DNA of 64,000 bases from an uncultured Methanomassiliicoccus sp. (GCA_905202485.1 CAJKRY010000007.1:30938-94937), one strand, 5' to 3'. Counted from the first letter of the stretch, positions 1-8,737 are shown. A program made the numbers and translations. Notes: generated by a model from the sequence alone, not told the origin.

Positions 1-582
1 GAAGCGGTAACAAAGCTGAAGTCGAAGCATGTCAAAAAGATTGCAATGCTTACTGGGGATTCCGATTTCGTCGGTACCAGAATCGCCAAGCAGCTTAACA
101 TTGATGAAGTTTATACTGAGCTGCTGCCTGCTGACAAAGTTGAAAAGTTGGAAGAGCTGATGACTCAGAAATCTGCCAAAGGCGTGCTTACTTTCGTGGG
201 AGACGGCATAAACGACGCACCGGTTCTGGCAAGAGCCGACATCGGAGTGGCGATGGGAGGCATGGGCTCAGATGCAGCAATAGAGGCAGCGGATGTAGTC
301 ATCATGACAGACGAGCCTTCCAAGCTTGTAGATGCCATCGGTATTTCGAAAAGAACTCTGAGGATTGTTTATCAGAACATCGCTTTCGCCCTGATCGTAA
401 AGGTCGCGGTACTCATATTAGCTGCCTTAGGTGTGGCAAATATGTGGGAAGCCATCTTTGCAGATGTGGGAGTTACGATCATCGCCATTCTCAATTCCTT
501 TAGAGCGTTATGGGTCGGAAACTCCGTAAATTCAGAACTGAGCAGTGCCGTTCCCAGCCCTGAAAGTATGGAAATCGGCTAA
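1..582 (+). CDS. Heavy-metal P1B-type ATPase, C-terminal part (probably Zn/Cd/Pb exporter)
   Basis: The gene enters from the left edge, so only the last 193 residues are present. They include the end of the P domain with the hinge motif GDGINDAP (about residues 67-74 of the fragment), then ADIGVAMG and SDAAIEAADVV, and the last two membrane helices. The final helix carries FADVGVT, in the place where ZntA/CadA-type pumps keep a metal-binding Asp. In this family the protein exports soft divalent metals using ATP. The N-terminal metal-binding and actuator domains lie outside the window. The gene stops with TAA and is followed by a dyad that may end transcription. Metal specificity is inferred from the last helix only. 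Confidence 0.9.
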   Translation, partial: EAVTKLKSKHVKKIAMLTGDSDFVGTRIAKQLNIDEVYTELLPADKVEKLEELMTQKSAKGVLTFVGDGINDAPVLARADIGVAMGGMGSDAAIEAADVVIMTDEPSKLVDAIGISKRTLRIVYQNIAFALIVKVAVLILAALGVANMWEAIFADVGVTIIAILNSFRALWVGNSVNSELSSAVPSPESMEIG

Positions 583-604
583 ATATAACCAGATCTGCAT
601 AAAA

Positions 605-644
605 CTCAAAACTTCCTGAAACGTTGGATACAGAGAGTTTTGAG
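605..644 (+). terminator. Inverted repeat 3' of the ATPase gene
   Basis: CTCAAAACT (605-613) pairs perfectly with AGTTTTGAG (636-644) across a 22-nt loop, and a T-rich stretch follows. It lies 23 bp after the ATPase stop codon. Terminator function is inferred from position. Confidence 0.4.
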
Positions 645-682
645 CCATTTTCTTTATATTTACCCTGTCTTTAAAGCGAACC

Positions 683-691
683 TAAATATAT
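683..691 (+). promoter_or_regulatory. TATA box of the tRNA-Cys gene
   Basis: CTAAATATA-type box centred about 27 bp upstream of the tRNA 5' end at 715, which is the usual archaeal TATA-to-start spacing. Confidence 0.5.
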
Positions 692-714
692 GGGGAGCTA
701 AATTAGCGTCCAAA

Positions 715-811
715 GCCGGGATGACAGAGCGGCCATGTGGCGGACTGCAGAGATGCAGTTTGCATACACAGTTATCCGTACACCCGAGTTCAAATCTCGG
801 TCCCGGCCCCA
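715..811 (+). tRNA. tRNA-Cys (GCA) with a short canonical intron
   Basis: The acceptor arms GCCGGGA (715-721) and TCCCGGC (801-807) pair. The T arm is CCGAG-TTCAAAT-CTCGG (784-800), and CCA is encoded at 809-811. The anticodon GCA lies at 747-749. The anticodon stem GCGGA (740-744) pairs with TCCGT (775-779) only if about 23 nt (751-773) are removed between positions 37 and 38, the standard archaeal intron site. The insert contains a small ATGCA/TGCAT hairpin, as expected for a bulge-helix-bulge substrate. The gene lies just upstream of cysE and cysS. The exact splice points are inferred, and discriminator C808 is unusual. Confidence 0.88.
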
Positions 812-864
812 CATTTTTGTACAGTTTATGCAAATCTACATATTACCGGGTGTGATGACGTACT

Positions 865-1512
865 ATGGACTGGAAGGCTGACGTATATACAGTTCTGGAG
901 CGGGATCCAGCACCGAGATCTTTCGGAGAGGCTCTTATGTTCAGTCAGGGCCTTCATGCTATTCTGATGCAGAGAGTATCCCACAATCTGTATATGAGGG
1001 GTGAGTATAAAATTGCCAGGCTTATCAATTACTGGTCCAGAGTTCTTACGGGAGCCGATATCCACCCCGGCGCAACAATCGGCAAAGGTTTCTTCATTGA
1101 TCATGCCACAGGTGTGGTGATAGGAGAAACTACGATCATTCATGACAACGTTTCAATCTTTCAGGGCGTGACCCTGGGCGGAGTTTCAACTTCTAAAAAG
1201 AAAAGACATCCTACGATCGGAAACAACGTCACCATCGGTGCGAATGCCTCTGTTCTCGGAGACATCACGATAGGAGACAACGTTAAGATCGGTGCAGGTT
1301 CGGTAGTGGTGAAAGATGTGCCTCCGAATACCACTGTGGTCGGAATTCCTGGAAGAGTGGTAAAGCGGAACGGCGAAAGGGAGAAAGTTTTAGACTTAAC
1401 CCATGAAAATCTTCCTGATCCTCTGATTGACACAATCGCTGATTTAGTAAACTCAATAAACGCACTTGAGAAAAAAGTGGAAGAACTTGAGGAAAAACTA
1501 AAAAAGGACTAA
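865..1512 (+). CDS. cysE: Serine O-acetyltransferase
   Basis: A 215-residue left-handed beta-helix acetyltransferase that makes O-acetylserine from serine and acetyl-CoA for cysteine synthesis. The CysE signature is present: GADIHPGATIGKGFFIDH at about residues 62-79, then GETTIIHDNVSIFQGVTLGG and hexapeptide repeats (IGNNVTIGA, IGDNVKIGAG) up to about residue 165. The C-terminal 40 residues are a heptad-like Lys/Glu-rich helix (ALEKKVEELEEKL) that is longer than in typical bacterial CysE and may form a coiled coil. The next gene, cysS, starts 12 bp downstream, so cysteine synthesis and cysteine charging are probably co-transcribed. The family is certain; the coiled coil is inferred. Confidence 0.93.
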   Translation: MDWKADVYTVLERDPAPRSFGEALMFSQGLHAILMQRVSHNLYMRGEYKIARLINYWSRVLTGADIHPGATIGKGFFIDHATGVVIGETTIIHDNVSIFQGVTLGGVSTSKKKRHPTIGNNVTIGANASVLGDITIGDNVKIGAGSVVVKDVPPNTTVVGIPGRVVKRNGEREKVLDLTHENLPDPLIDTIADLVNSINALEKKVEELEEKLKKD

Positions 1513-1524
1513 CCATTCCCATTT

Positions 1525-2937
1525 ATGTGCGGAGTGAAAAAAGTGGCTCTCAAGATATTCAACACATTATCTAAGCAGGAAGAAGAGTTCGTACCGATTG
1601 AAGGAAACAAAGTCAAGATGTACGTGTGCGGAGTCACTGTCTATGATGACATCCACATGGGTCATGCGCGTTCAATTATTGTCTTTGACATGATTGACAA
1701 GTATCTGAGATACCGCGGTTATGATGTAACGCATCTTACAAATTTCACAGATGTAGATGATAAGATCATCAACCGTGCTGCAGAAACGGGAATGGACCCC
1801 CTGCAGCTGTCCAGAAATTATATTGACAGGTACCTGGAAGATATCGACAAACTCGGTGTGAGAAGAGCTGATGCATATCCAAAAGCTTCAGAGAACATTC
1901 AGCAGATTATACGCATGATTGAGAAGATCGTCGCCAACGGTTATGGCTATGCGGCAGAAGACGGCAGCGTTTATTTTTCAGTGGAGGCAGTGTCGGATTA
2001 CGGACGCCTCACAGGACAGAAACTGGAAGATATGCAGGCGGGTGCCAGAATCGATGTAAATGAAGCAAAGCGCAATCCCTATGATTTTGCACTCTGGAAG
2101 GCCGCAAAGCCTGGAGAGATCTCTTGGAACAGCCCTTGGGGAGAAGGCAGGCCCGGTTGGCATATTGAATGCTCTGCTATGTGCACTGAGTATCTGGGAG
2201 AGACAATTGATATTCATGGAGGCGGCAATGATTTGATATTCCCGCATCATGAAAATGAGATCCTGCAGTCAGAAGCTGCAAACAAGAAGCCTCTGGCCAA
2301 ATACTGGATACACAACGGAATGCTGCAGGTGCAGGATGCAAAGATGTCAAAGTCTCTGAAGAATTTCTTTACCTTGAGGGATGTGATGGAGAAGTATTCC
2401 AAAGAAGAGATACGCTTCTACGTTCTTTCTGCACATTACAGAGGACCGCAGATTTATTCTGAAGCTGCCTTAGATGAAGCGGCCGCCAGTCTCAAAAGGA
2501 TTACCAATCTGGTCAGAGAGCTGCGCAACTCTGCAGAAAAGCTCACTGGAAACAATGATGCGGAAGATATAGCATCAAACTTCCGTGAAAAATTCATAGA
2601 ATCTATGGACCAGGATTTCAATTCCAGGGCAGCGATCTCGGAAATATTCGAGTTAGTCAGAGAGGCAAACAGACTGCTTTCTTCAGGCGAGCTGAGCAAT
2701 AAGGGGGCTGAAAACATACTTTCTGCCTTTAGAGAAATGGACAGCGTATTCGGGATACTGCCGGAATCAAAAACAGAAGACGACTCTGAGGATTTAATCA
2801 GATTACTCATTGACGTCAGAAATGACTTGAGAAAGCTGAAGCAGTATGCTCTTGCAGATTCAATACGCGACAGGCTGAAGGAATGCGGAATTGAACTGCA
2901 GGATTCTGCGGAAGGAGTAAAATGGATCCGTATCTGA
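1525..2937 (+). CDS. cysS: Cysteinyl-tRNA synthetase
   Basis: A 470-residue class I aminoacyl-tRNA synthetase that charges tRNA-Cys. The HIGH-type motif is HMGH (residues 44-47), just after the zinc-ligand Cys of [11 protein letters not shown] (C35). A second zinc Cys lies in WHIECSAMC near residue 216, a zinc His pair in FPHHENE, and the KMSKS motif near residues 273-277. The length is normal. The ATG at 1525 follows a short spacer after cysE. The 3' end overlaps the next gene by 16 bp. A direct cysS means this organism need not depend on the SepRS/SepCysS route found in some methanogens. Confidence 0.96.
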   Translation: MCGVKKVALKIFNTLSKQEEEFVPIEGNKVKMYVCGVTVYDDIHMGHARSIIVFDMIDKYLRYRGYDVTHLTNFTDVDDKIINRAAETGMDPLQLSRNYIDRYLEDIDKLGVRRADAYPKASENIQQIIRMIEKIVANGYGYAAEDGSVYFSVEAVSDYGRLTGQKLEDMQAGARIDVNEAKRNPYDFALWKAAKPGEISWNSPWGEGRPGWHIECSAMCTEYLGETIDIHGGGNDLIFPHHENEILQSEAANKKPLAKYWIHNGMLQVQDAKMSKSLKNFFTLRDVMEKYSKEEIRFYVLSAHYRGPQIYSEAALDEAAASLKRITNLVRELRNSAEKLTGNNDAEDIASNFREKFIESMDQDFNSRAAISEIFELVREANRLLSSGELSNKGAENILSAFREMDSVFGILPESKTEDDSEDLIRLLIDVRNDLRKLKQYALADSIRDRLKECGIELQDSAEGVKWIRI

Positions 2938-3956
2938 GAGCCCTTAAAAAAGCAGAACTTCTGTCAGGGGGGCCTCTGCACGTCGATAAATCATTCGCAC
3001 CGCCCTTCCCACTCTCCAAGTCCACTGCCGGCCCGGGAGCTGGATCAGCCTCACTGGTGATCGAATTCGAAGGCATCAGAGTAAAAAAAGCCATTACCTG
3101 GGATGAAGAGGAGTTCAGTCTGACAGATTCAAATGGAAAGTACTCTATAATCAGAAACGGCAAACCGTTTCTGAACGTGGTTTCGATAGGACACACTCTG
3201 GCTCATGCCCCGGAACAGGCATTTTTCAACTTGGCTACACAATGCATTTACAACTGCAAATTCTGCACGTCGCCGGTATTGAAGGAAAGGGGAGCGACAA
3301 AGTCCCTGACGGATGAGAAAATACTCTCAATGATTTTACGTTATGCAGAAAATGACAATCTCAAAGCCGTTGCGCTAACATCAGCTGTAGTCTCTACGCC
3401 TCAGGATACAATCGACAGGATGTCAAAAATCGTCAAGGCGGTAAGAGGGGTTCTGCCTTTAATGCCGATCGGCGTAGAACCCTATGTGGAAAACAAGCAG
3501 CAGATAGAGCAGCTCAAAGCCTCCGGCGCTGATGAAATAAAATTAAACATAGAAACATACGACAAATCTATTTTTGAAAAAGTATGCGGCGAGCAGGATA
3601 TTGATGCCATCATCAGCAATATAAATTCTGCAGTGGAGATTTTCGGCAGAGGAAAGGTAACCTCAAACATAATCTACGGCATGGGAGAGACAGATGAAAA
3701 TGTGCTTGCAGGATGTGAATACCTGGCTTCTTTAGGCTGTGTAGCAACCCTCAGACCTTTGAGACTTAATGATCTCAACAAGCCTCAGATGGAGGCGGCT
3801 GTAGGACAATTAAATTCCGTAGATCCCGAAAGAATGGTGAGACTCGCACAGAAATATAAAGAAATTCTCATAAAATATAATCTCACGACTCTTTCCTTTA
3901 AAACGATGTGCCATGAATGCACATGCTGTGACATTGTGCCTTTTAGAGATATTTAG
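2922..3956 (+). CDS. Radical SAM protein of unknown function
   Basis: A 344-residue protein with the radical SAM cluster motif CIYNCKFC (C108, C112, C115) that binds a [4Fe-4S] cluster and S-adenosylmethionine. The N-terminal ~85 residues are a non-catalytic extension. The C-terminus has a second Cys/His group (MCHECTCC) that could bind another cluster or metal. The gene overlaps cysS by 16 bp and is probably translated with it. It ends in TAG, and an in-frame TAA follows five codons later (3972-3974), so read-through in this amber-decoding cell would add only six residues. The substrate is not recognisable; BioB/lipoyl-synthase-like folds are possible. Confidence 0.8.
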   Translation: MDPYLRALKKAELLSGGPLHVDKSFAPPFPLSKSTAGPGAGSASLVIEFEGIRVKKAITWDEEEFSLTDSNGKYSIIRNGKPFLNVVSIGHTLAHAPEQAFFNLATQCIYNCKFCTSPVLKERGATKSLTDEKILSMILRYAENDNLKAVALTSAVVSTPQDTIDRMSKIVKAVRGVLPLMPIGVEPYVENKQQIEQLKASGADEIKLNIETYDKSIFEKVCGEQDIDAIISNINSAVEIFGRGKVTSNIIYGMGETDENVLAGCEYLASLGCVATLRPLRLNDLNKPQMEAAVGQLNSVDPERMVRLAQKYKEILIKYNLTTLSFKTMCHECTCCDIVPFRDI

Positions 3957-3966
3957 GCACGCCAAA

Positions 3967-3975
3967 CTATATAAT
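3967..3975 (+). promoter_or_regulatory. TATA box of the dtxR-feoB unit
   Basis: CTATATAAT is centred about 27 bp before the ATG at 3998, so the transcript is probably leaderless. The next ~20 bp (ATCCTACCATTCGGAT) have only a weak dyad and no clear iron box. Confidence 0.5.
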
Positions 3976-3997
3976 CGCATCCTACCATTCGGATACG

Positions 3998-4657
3998 ATG
4001 ATATCTGAGAATATCGAAGATTATCTTGCATGTATATACGATCTTTCGGTAGACGGCAGGATCGTTAAAACTACTCAGATAGCATCAAAGCTCAACATAT
4101 CGCCGGGCAGCGTTTCCGAGATGATTAAGAAATTATCAGCTCTTGGATATGTGAAATATGAGCAGTATAAAGGGGTATCCCTCACCGATGAAGGATTGAC
4201 TATCGCCAGAAGAGTCAAAAGACGGCACAGGCTTTTGGAACGTTTTTTTGTAGACATTCTTGGAATGAAAACTGAAGAATCTCACGATGAGGCCATGAAG
4301 CTTGAGCATACCGTTTCTGATGAGTCTGTAGAAAGAATATCTAAGATCCTCAAAGATCCTGTAGTGTGCCCAGATGGAGACCCGATACCTCCTCCGGACC
4401 TTCCACAGCCGGATGTCAGCGGTTTATCTATACAGCTTGATTCTCTCGGGCAGGGAGAAATGGCGTCGATAACGCATATTGCGAGCGAAGACCTGGATAG
4501 AGTGAGAAGACTAATCTCGATGGGATTTGTCCCTGGTCATGATATAGAGATTGATGAAAAGGTTCCGGTAGGCGGTCCCTTGCTGGTGCGGATTGACGGC
4601 AGACGCATAGCACTGGCCAAAGATATGGCATCGCTTGTGTGGGTTAGGAGGGCTTGA
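3998..4657 (+). CDS. DtxR/MntR-family metal-dependent regulator with FeoA-like C-terminal domain
   Basis: A 219-residue regulator. Residues 1-65 form the winged helix (ENIEDYLACIYDL, then SPGSVSEMIKKLSALGYV). The dimerisation and metal-binding region follows (RHRLLERFFVDILG, EESHDEAMKLEHTVSDE) and holds the His/Glu ligands usual for DtxR proteins. Residues ~145-219 are an SH3-like FeoA domain (RRLISMGFVPGHDIEI, ALAKDMASLVWV). Such proteins repress iron or manganese uptake genes when metal is bound. Its stop codon abuts the feoB start, so it probably controls FeoB directly. It may also act at the palindrome before the DUF3793 gene at 50209-50226. The family is secure, the metal is inferred. 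Confidence 0.9.
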   Translation: MISENIEDYLACIYDLSVDGRIVKTTQIASKLNISPGSVSEMIKKLSALGYVKYEQYKGVSLTDEGLTIARRVKRRHRLLERFFVDILGMKTEESHDEAMKLEHTVSDESVERISKILKDPVVCPDGDPIPPPDLPQPDVSGLSIQLDSLGQGEMASITHIASEDLDRVRRLISMGFVPGHDIEIDEKVPVGGPLLVRIDGRRIALAKDMASLVWVRRA

Positions 4658-6574
4658 TTGAAAGTCGCTCTTGTAGGCAACCCGAACGTAGGAAAATCTG
4701 TCCTGTTTACACGCATGACAGGGGTAGGCGTCATAGCATCAAACTATGCTGGCACCACAGTTGAGTTTGAAGAAGCCACAGTTATTTTCAATGGTAAACC
4801 AATTACTGTTTTTGACCTGCCGGGAACTTATTCTTTCTCCGGCGTCACTGAGGATGAGCAGGTAGCAATAGAACTTTTAGAAAAAAAATCTCCAGACCGC
4901 GTAATTTCGGTAGTCGACGCTACAAGGCTCAGCCAGAGTCTGGTACTGACTCTGCAGCTGATTGAGCTCGGCTATGATGTCGTTTTAGCTCTGAATTTCA
5001 TGGATCAGGCTAGAAAACGGTACACGATCAATGTAGACCTGCTGTCTTCGACGTTGGGAATACCCGTCATTCCGATTACTGCCACTACTGGAGAGGGTAC
5101 AGACCGTTTGATGAACGCCGTAGTATCTGAAGAGCCACACGTTTCAAATTATAAAGTAAAATACGACGGGCACATCGAACAGTTTCTTGAAAAGAATTTT
5201 AAAGAGACTAAAACTGATGCTGGATACCCGGTAAGGGGAGCGGCAATCAAGCTCCTGGAAGGAAATAACTATTTTGTAAATCAATTCTCAGATGAAACAA
5301 AGAAGCTGGTAGAAGATTACAGAATTGAGTTTAAAGAGCAGCACCGTGAGTCTATTGAAGTTCATATTGCCAGAGATCGGTACGGAGAATCTGGAAACAT
5401 CGCTTCAAAAATCATCTCTGCCAATATCAATCAGAAACGGAGCCTGAAGGATAAAATTTCAGACATCACGCTGAAACCGATTACCGGCATCCCGATCCTG
5501 ATAATCGTACTCATTACAATTTTTGTTTCCGTTATCTATATCGGAGGCGCCTTGGAAGAATTCCTCGTCGGACTTTATGAAGTATATCTAGGCCCTCTTT
5601 TTGATCAGCTGGCAGCCATTATCGGAGGCGAGATCGGAGAAGCGATTTCAGAAGGCATTTATCTCTCCATCGAAGCAATACTGGCAATTGTAATTCCCTT
5701 CATCGTAGTATTCTACTTGATTCTAGGAGTTCTGGAAGACTCGGGCTACTTACCGAGAGTGGCAATGCTGCTTGACGGCATCATGGTAAAACTCGGCTTG
5801 CACGGCAGAGCAATTATTCCGATGATTGTCGGAACTGGATGCAATGTACCAGCCATATTGGCAACAAGAACTTTAGAGTCAAAAAGAGAGAGATTAATTC
5901 TTTCAACAGTTATCGTAATGGCAGTTCCCTGTTCGGCACAGACAATTATTATAATCGGAACAGTGGGAACTTACTCAGGCGTATTCTGGGCGGCTTTGAT
6001 TTACTTAATTTTGCTCAGCATGGTCTTTATTCTGGGCAAAGTGCTTCACAAGGTTCTTGATGACGAACCGTGCGGTCTGACTATCGAAATCCCAGACTTG
6101 ACCGTGCCGTCTGTGAAAAATGTCTTGTATAAAACCTGGGCAAGAACCAAGGATTTCATCATAATTGCTTTCCCACTGCTGCTGATAGGCAGCTTAGTCT
6201 TAGAATTCCTCATGGTCTACAACATCCTTGACGCACTGGTAGATCCGCTGGCTGTCTTTACAGTCGGTTTCTTAGGGCTGCCCGCTGTAATAATCATAGC
6301 ATTGATCATGGGAGTTCTGCGTAAAGAAATGGCTCTGCAGATTCTCTATGTGATCTTTCCGATAACTGCAGGCGTAGATCTCAGTCTTGCCTTGTCACCG
6401 GAACAAATGTTTGTGTTTGCTTTAATCATGGCTACATATATGCCCTGCATTGCAGTACTGGCTGTTTTATTAAAAGAATTCGGGCTGAAAAATGCAGCGG
6501 CTATCTGCATTTCATCAATATGTCTATCATTCCTGCTCGGTGGCTTAGCTCACTTTGTGTTTATGATTTTCTAA
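4658..6574 (+). CDS. feoB: Ferrous iron transporter B
   Basis: A 638-residue FeoB. The N-terminal G domain has G1 GNPNVGKS (residues 7-14), a switch I Thr in GTTVEFEE, G3 DLPGTYSF and G4 ALNFMDQ. A GDI-like linker follows to about residue 260. The C-terminal part has many membrane helices with the paired Gate motifs, including IVGTGCNVPAI and AVPCSAQ. It imports Fe2+ across the cytoplasmic membrane. Translation starts at TTG directly after the regulator's TGA, with GGAGG 6 bp upstream. FeoA is not a separate gene; its domain is fused to the upstream regulator. Confidence 0.95.
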   Translation: MKVALVGNPNVGKSVLFTRMTGVGVIASNYAGTTVEFEEATVIFNGKPITVFDLPGTYSFSGVTEDEQVAIELLEKKSPDRVISVVDATRLSQSLVLTLQLIELGYDVVLALNFMDQARKRYTINVDLLSSTLGIPVIPITATTGEGTDRLMNAVVSEEPHVSNYKVKYDGHIEQFLEKNFKETKTDAGYPVRGAAIKLLEGNNYFVNQFSDETKKLVEDYRIEFKEQHRESIEVHIARDRYGESGNIASKIISANINQKRSLKDKISDITLKPITGIPILIIVLITIFVSVIYIGGALEEFLVGLYEVYLGPLFDQLAAIIGGEIGEAISEGIYLSIEAILAIVIPFIVVFYLILGVLEDSGYLPRVAMLLDGIMVKLGLHGRAIIPMIVGTGCNVPAILATRTLESKRERLILSTVIVMAVPCSAQTIIIIGTVGTYSGVFWAALIYLILLSMVFILGKVLHKVLDDEPCGLTIEIPDLTVPSVKNVLYKTWARTKDFIIIAFPLLLIGSLVLEFLMVYNILDALVDPLAVFTVGFLGLPAVIIIALIMGVLRKEMALQILYVIFPITAGVDLSLALSPEQMFVFALIMATYMPCIAVLAVLLKEFGLKNAAAICISSICLSFLLGGLAHFVFMIF

Positions 6575-6601
6575 TGACATGTATTAGGTATAAAATTGAG
6601 T

Positions 6602-7054
6602 TTAGGCAGCAGGCACTTCACGGTTTTTCTTATCGAGAATCTGCTGCAGGGTTTGTGTTATTGATACTACTGCATTACCTCTGTTCTGCGGATATGATTT
6701 TATTTTTCCCCTGACGGAAATAACATCTTCTCCGTTGCTCAGTATTAGATTTCCTAAATATGCCTCTTGCTTGTCTAATCTCATGTAAAAAAATGACTCG
6801 TCATCCACTCTGAGTTCAATTGTATCTATTAGCTGCTTAATGTCTTCTTCAGACAGCAGGCTTAAAACATGTTTTATGTCTTTTGCATGGGTTACTTTGG
6901 TCTCAATCACTACAATCGGATTTCCATGATATCCGCAGCTTTTGTTGCATGTGAGCTCTTCAGAGCCAGATGCATTCTTGACAGCTTGTTTAACACGGTC
7001 CTCATTTTCTGTAGCATGGGAAAAAGCTCTGAATGAAAGACTGTCTATGTCCAT
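6602..7054 (-). CDS. RNA-binding protein of the archaeal PF01877 family
   Basis: A 150-residue protein that matches the archaeal small RNA-binding family described as exosome-associated. Recognisable blocks are FRAFSHATEN near the N-terminus, GYHGNPIVVIE in the middle, and RVDDESFFYMRLDKQEAYLG at about residues 85-105. The role in RNA binding is known only at family level. It is convergent with feoB. Its start lies within the 3' end of the upstream reading frame (53-bp overlap), which suggests coupling or that one of the two ends is misplaced. Confidence 0.75.
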   Translation of the reverse strand: MDIDSLSFRAFSHATENEDRVKQAVKNASGSEELTCNKSCGYHGNPIVVIETKVTHAKDIKHVLSLLSEEDIKQLIDTIELRVDDESFFYMRLDKQEAYLGNLILSNGEDVISVRGKIKSYPQNRGNAVVSITQTLQQILDKKNREVPAA

Positions 7055-7346
7055 GATACAACAATGGCGTAGTGATTCTTAATTGTTCTGAATCAATATT
7101 GCATATTATTGATCTTCCATATTTTCTGGATGTGAAGGCAGGTTTAAATCGTATTCGTTTTATGGACTTCCAGGTGGTATTGCATACGTCTGAGGCAAAT
7201 TTAATCGCGTCACCAAAGCCATTATCGAGACGTATAGTGGCAGATCCGGAAATCGACAATGGAGAACCATTTGAGTATAGGGCCATCTGACAATGAATAT
7301 GATAAATATCATGGAGACGCCCGCCGCGCCATAGATATTCTATCAA
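7002..7346 (-). CDS. Hypothetical protein upstream of the RNA-binding gene
   Basis: A possible protein of 114 residues from TTG, or 95 from the ATG at 7289, which gives MALYSNGSPLSISGS. The composition looks coding: mixed polar residues, a basic stretch RIRFKPAFTSRKYGRS, and then IDSEQLRITTPLL. The size and position would suit an RNA-processing partner of the next gene, but I recognise no family. The last ~18 codons overlap the RNA-binding gene in another frame, so the true C-terminus may be lost by a frameshift. Confidence 0.4.
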   Translation of the reverse strand: MIEYLWRGGRLHDIYHIHCQMALYSNGSPLSISGSATIRLDNGFGDAIKFASDVCNTTWKSIKRIRFKPAFTSRKYGRSIICNIDSEQLRITTPLLYHGHRQSFIQSFFPCYRK

Positions 7347-7437
7347 TCATTTGAGCTTGAACTATGCGTTCTGTATCATTTTGTGAAGTGAAAGCCAAAA
7401 AGGCGGCAAGCAGGCAATCATTTTTAATGTAATAGTT

Positions 7438-7524
7438 TGGTGCAAGGGAAGGGATTTGAACCCTCGGACCACTAAGGACAGGATCCTAAGTCCTGCGCCG
7501 TTGGCCAGGCTTGGCTACCCTTGC
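7438..7524 (-). tRNA. tRNA-Leu (UAG)
   Basis: On the minus strand the acceptor is GCAAGGG/CCCUUGC with A73 and an encoded CCA (7438-7440). The anticodon stem CAGGA/UCCUG encloses CUUAGGA with anticodon UAG (7486-7488). A long class II variable arm and the T arm GGG-UUCAAAU-CCC follow. No intron is needed. The anticodon UAG reads leucine CUA and other CUN codons; it is not the amber suppressor. Confidence 0.93.
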
Positions 7525-7645
7525 AGACAAGGTAGCAATGCAGAACTCATATATCAAAATGCTCTTTATCTCCAACACATCCAGCAGTTTGAAATAAGCT
7601 GGTTATGAACAAATATAATCGATTTGTCAGAAGATATTGCATCAT

Positions 7646-7684
7646 CAAAAAAAAAATAAAATGTGTAGCCTAAGCGACTACACA
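7646..7684 (-). terminator. Hairpin plus T-tract terminator of the DUF308 gene
   Basis: TGTGTAG (7662-7668) pairs with CTACACA (7678-7684). On the minus strand the stem is followed by a T-rich run (7647-7661 on the plus strand is nearly all A). It lies directly 3' of the DUF308 stop. Confidence 0.65.
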
Positions 7685-7695
7685 CCTTTTATTGT

Positions 7696-8235
7696 TTAGT
7701 TGGATTTCTTCATCTGGTATGCGCCAATTAAGTTGATCAGACCGATTAGAAGCAGGAATACTCCGATAACAATCATTACTACATTGGCGGCGAGGCCTGG
7801 GTATGCGACTATGACAATACCAAGTATAATTGCAATAATTGCAATAACTAGATTATACAGCTTCTCTCCTTTTAAACTGTCTTTTGTGATTGGCCACATC
7901 TCATAGATCTGGAACAGTCCGAAGATGATCAGGAAGGCAGCCAGAATGTACATGAGCACATCTAGGAATGCAAATGATGCAACTATCATGATCAGACCAA
8001 GGACTACGTATAAGATTCCTACAATGAGATCATGTGTATCTTTAGACTTCTTAGAGAAGGCATTAAACAGGATGGATAGACCATTCAGTAATGCAAATAT
8101 GCCGAGCAGGATGATAATTATCTTTAACGTTCCTCCAGGCCATACAATTGCAATTAGACCAATAACTACAGCTAGTATACCGAATATCAGTCTTCCTTTG
8201 TAGTCATTAGCTACCATTTTATTCATAACATCCAT
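7696..8235 (-). CDS. DUF308/HdeD-family membrane protein
   Basis: A 179-residue protein with six hydrophobic helices in three hairpin-like pairs (for example LIFGILAVVIGLIAIVWPG, ILYVVLGLIMIVASFAFLD and IIAIILGIVIVAYPGLAANV). The repeated WPG/YPG turns are typical of DUF308 (HdeD-like) proteins. The family's role is unclear; some bacterial members act in acid resistance. It stands alone, with its own terminator downstream and an AT-rich region upstream. Confidence 0.85.
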   Translation of the reverse strand: MDVMNKMVANDYKGRLIFGILAVVIGLIAIVWPGGTLKIIIILLGIFALLNGLSILFNAFSKKSKDTHDLIVGILYVVLGLIMIVASFAFLDVLMYILAAFLIIFGLFQIYEMWPITKDSLKGEKLYNLVIAIIAIILGIVIVAYPGLAANVVMIVIGVFLLLIGLINLIGAYQMKKSN

Positions 8236-8518
8236 TTTATCACCTCAAAAATCCGCATAACGGATCTTTTAGTTTAACGGGGGATAAGCCTAAAAATATT
8301 AATAATTTGACCATAAACTAGCTTTAATTTATTTTAAAATTTGATGCTGGCATAATTTGTATTAACAATTATCGAAATTTATTAATTTAGTATAATCTGA
8401 TTTAAAAATGATCAGTTTAGGAAATTGAAATTAACAATAGTTATAAAAAAATAATGGAATTGGATCCGCGACTTATCTTCATAAAACAATCAACCATGTT
8501 AGTCATCAATTCCAGGTT
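8236..8518. other. AT-rich intergenic region
   Basis: This 283-bp gap between two minus-strand genes is very AT-rich. It probably holds the promoter of the DUF308 gene and the 3' end of the gene at 8519. I see no RNA gene or convincing repeat. A frame continuing past the TAG at 8519-8521 stays open for about 25 codons (see findings). Confidence 0.5.
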
Positions 8519-8737
8519 CTATATCTTTGGGCTGTTGTTTTTATCATTTACAATGATAAGTTCTTTATCGATTCCTTTTAGTCGCTTACGTTCATAGATG
8601 TACCAGCGGATAAGTGTTAATGCTAAGTCACCCCTACCGTCATAGGACTCCTCGGTGACGATTTCGTCAATTTCAGGTATCAAATTCTTGGGTATTAGCA
8701 GCTTTACTGGTACCTTGGGGGGAAGCTTTTTGGGCAT
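8519..8737 (-). CDS. Small ribbon-helix-helix-like protein
   Basis: A 72-residue protein beginning MPKKLPPKVPVKLLIPKNL, with a short beta-strand-like segment followed by two amphipathic helices (IPEIDEIVTEE; GRGDLALTLIRWYIYERKRLK). This pattern resembles CopG/MetJ-type ribbon-helix-helix DNA-binding proteins. A TATA-like box (minus strand TTTATAAG, around 8761-8768) lies about 27 bp before the ATG, suggesting a leaderless transcript. The gene ends in TAG and no second stop follows closely. The fold is an inference from sequence pattern. Confidence 0.55.
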   Translation of the reverse strand: MPKKLPPKVPVKLLIPKNLIPEIDEIVTEESYDGRGDLALTLIRWYIYERKRLKGIDKELIIVNDKNNSPKI

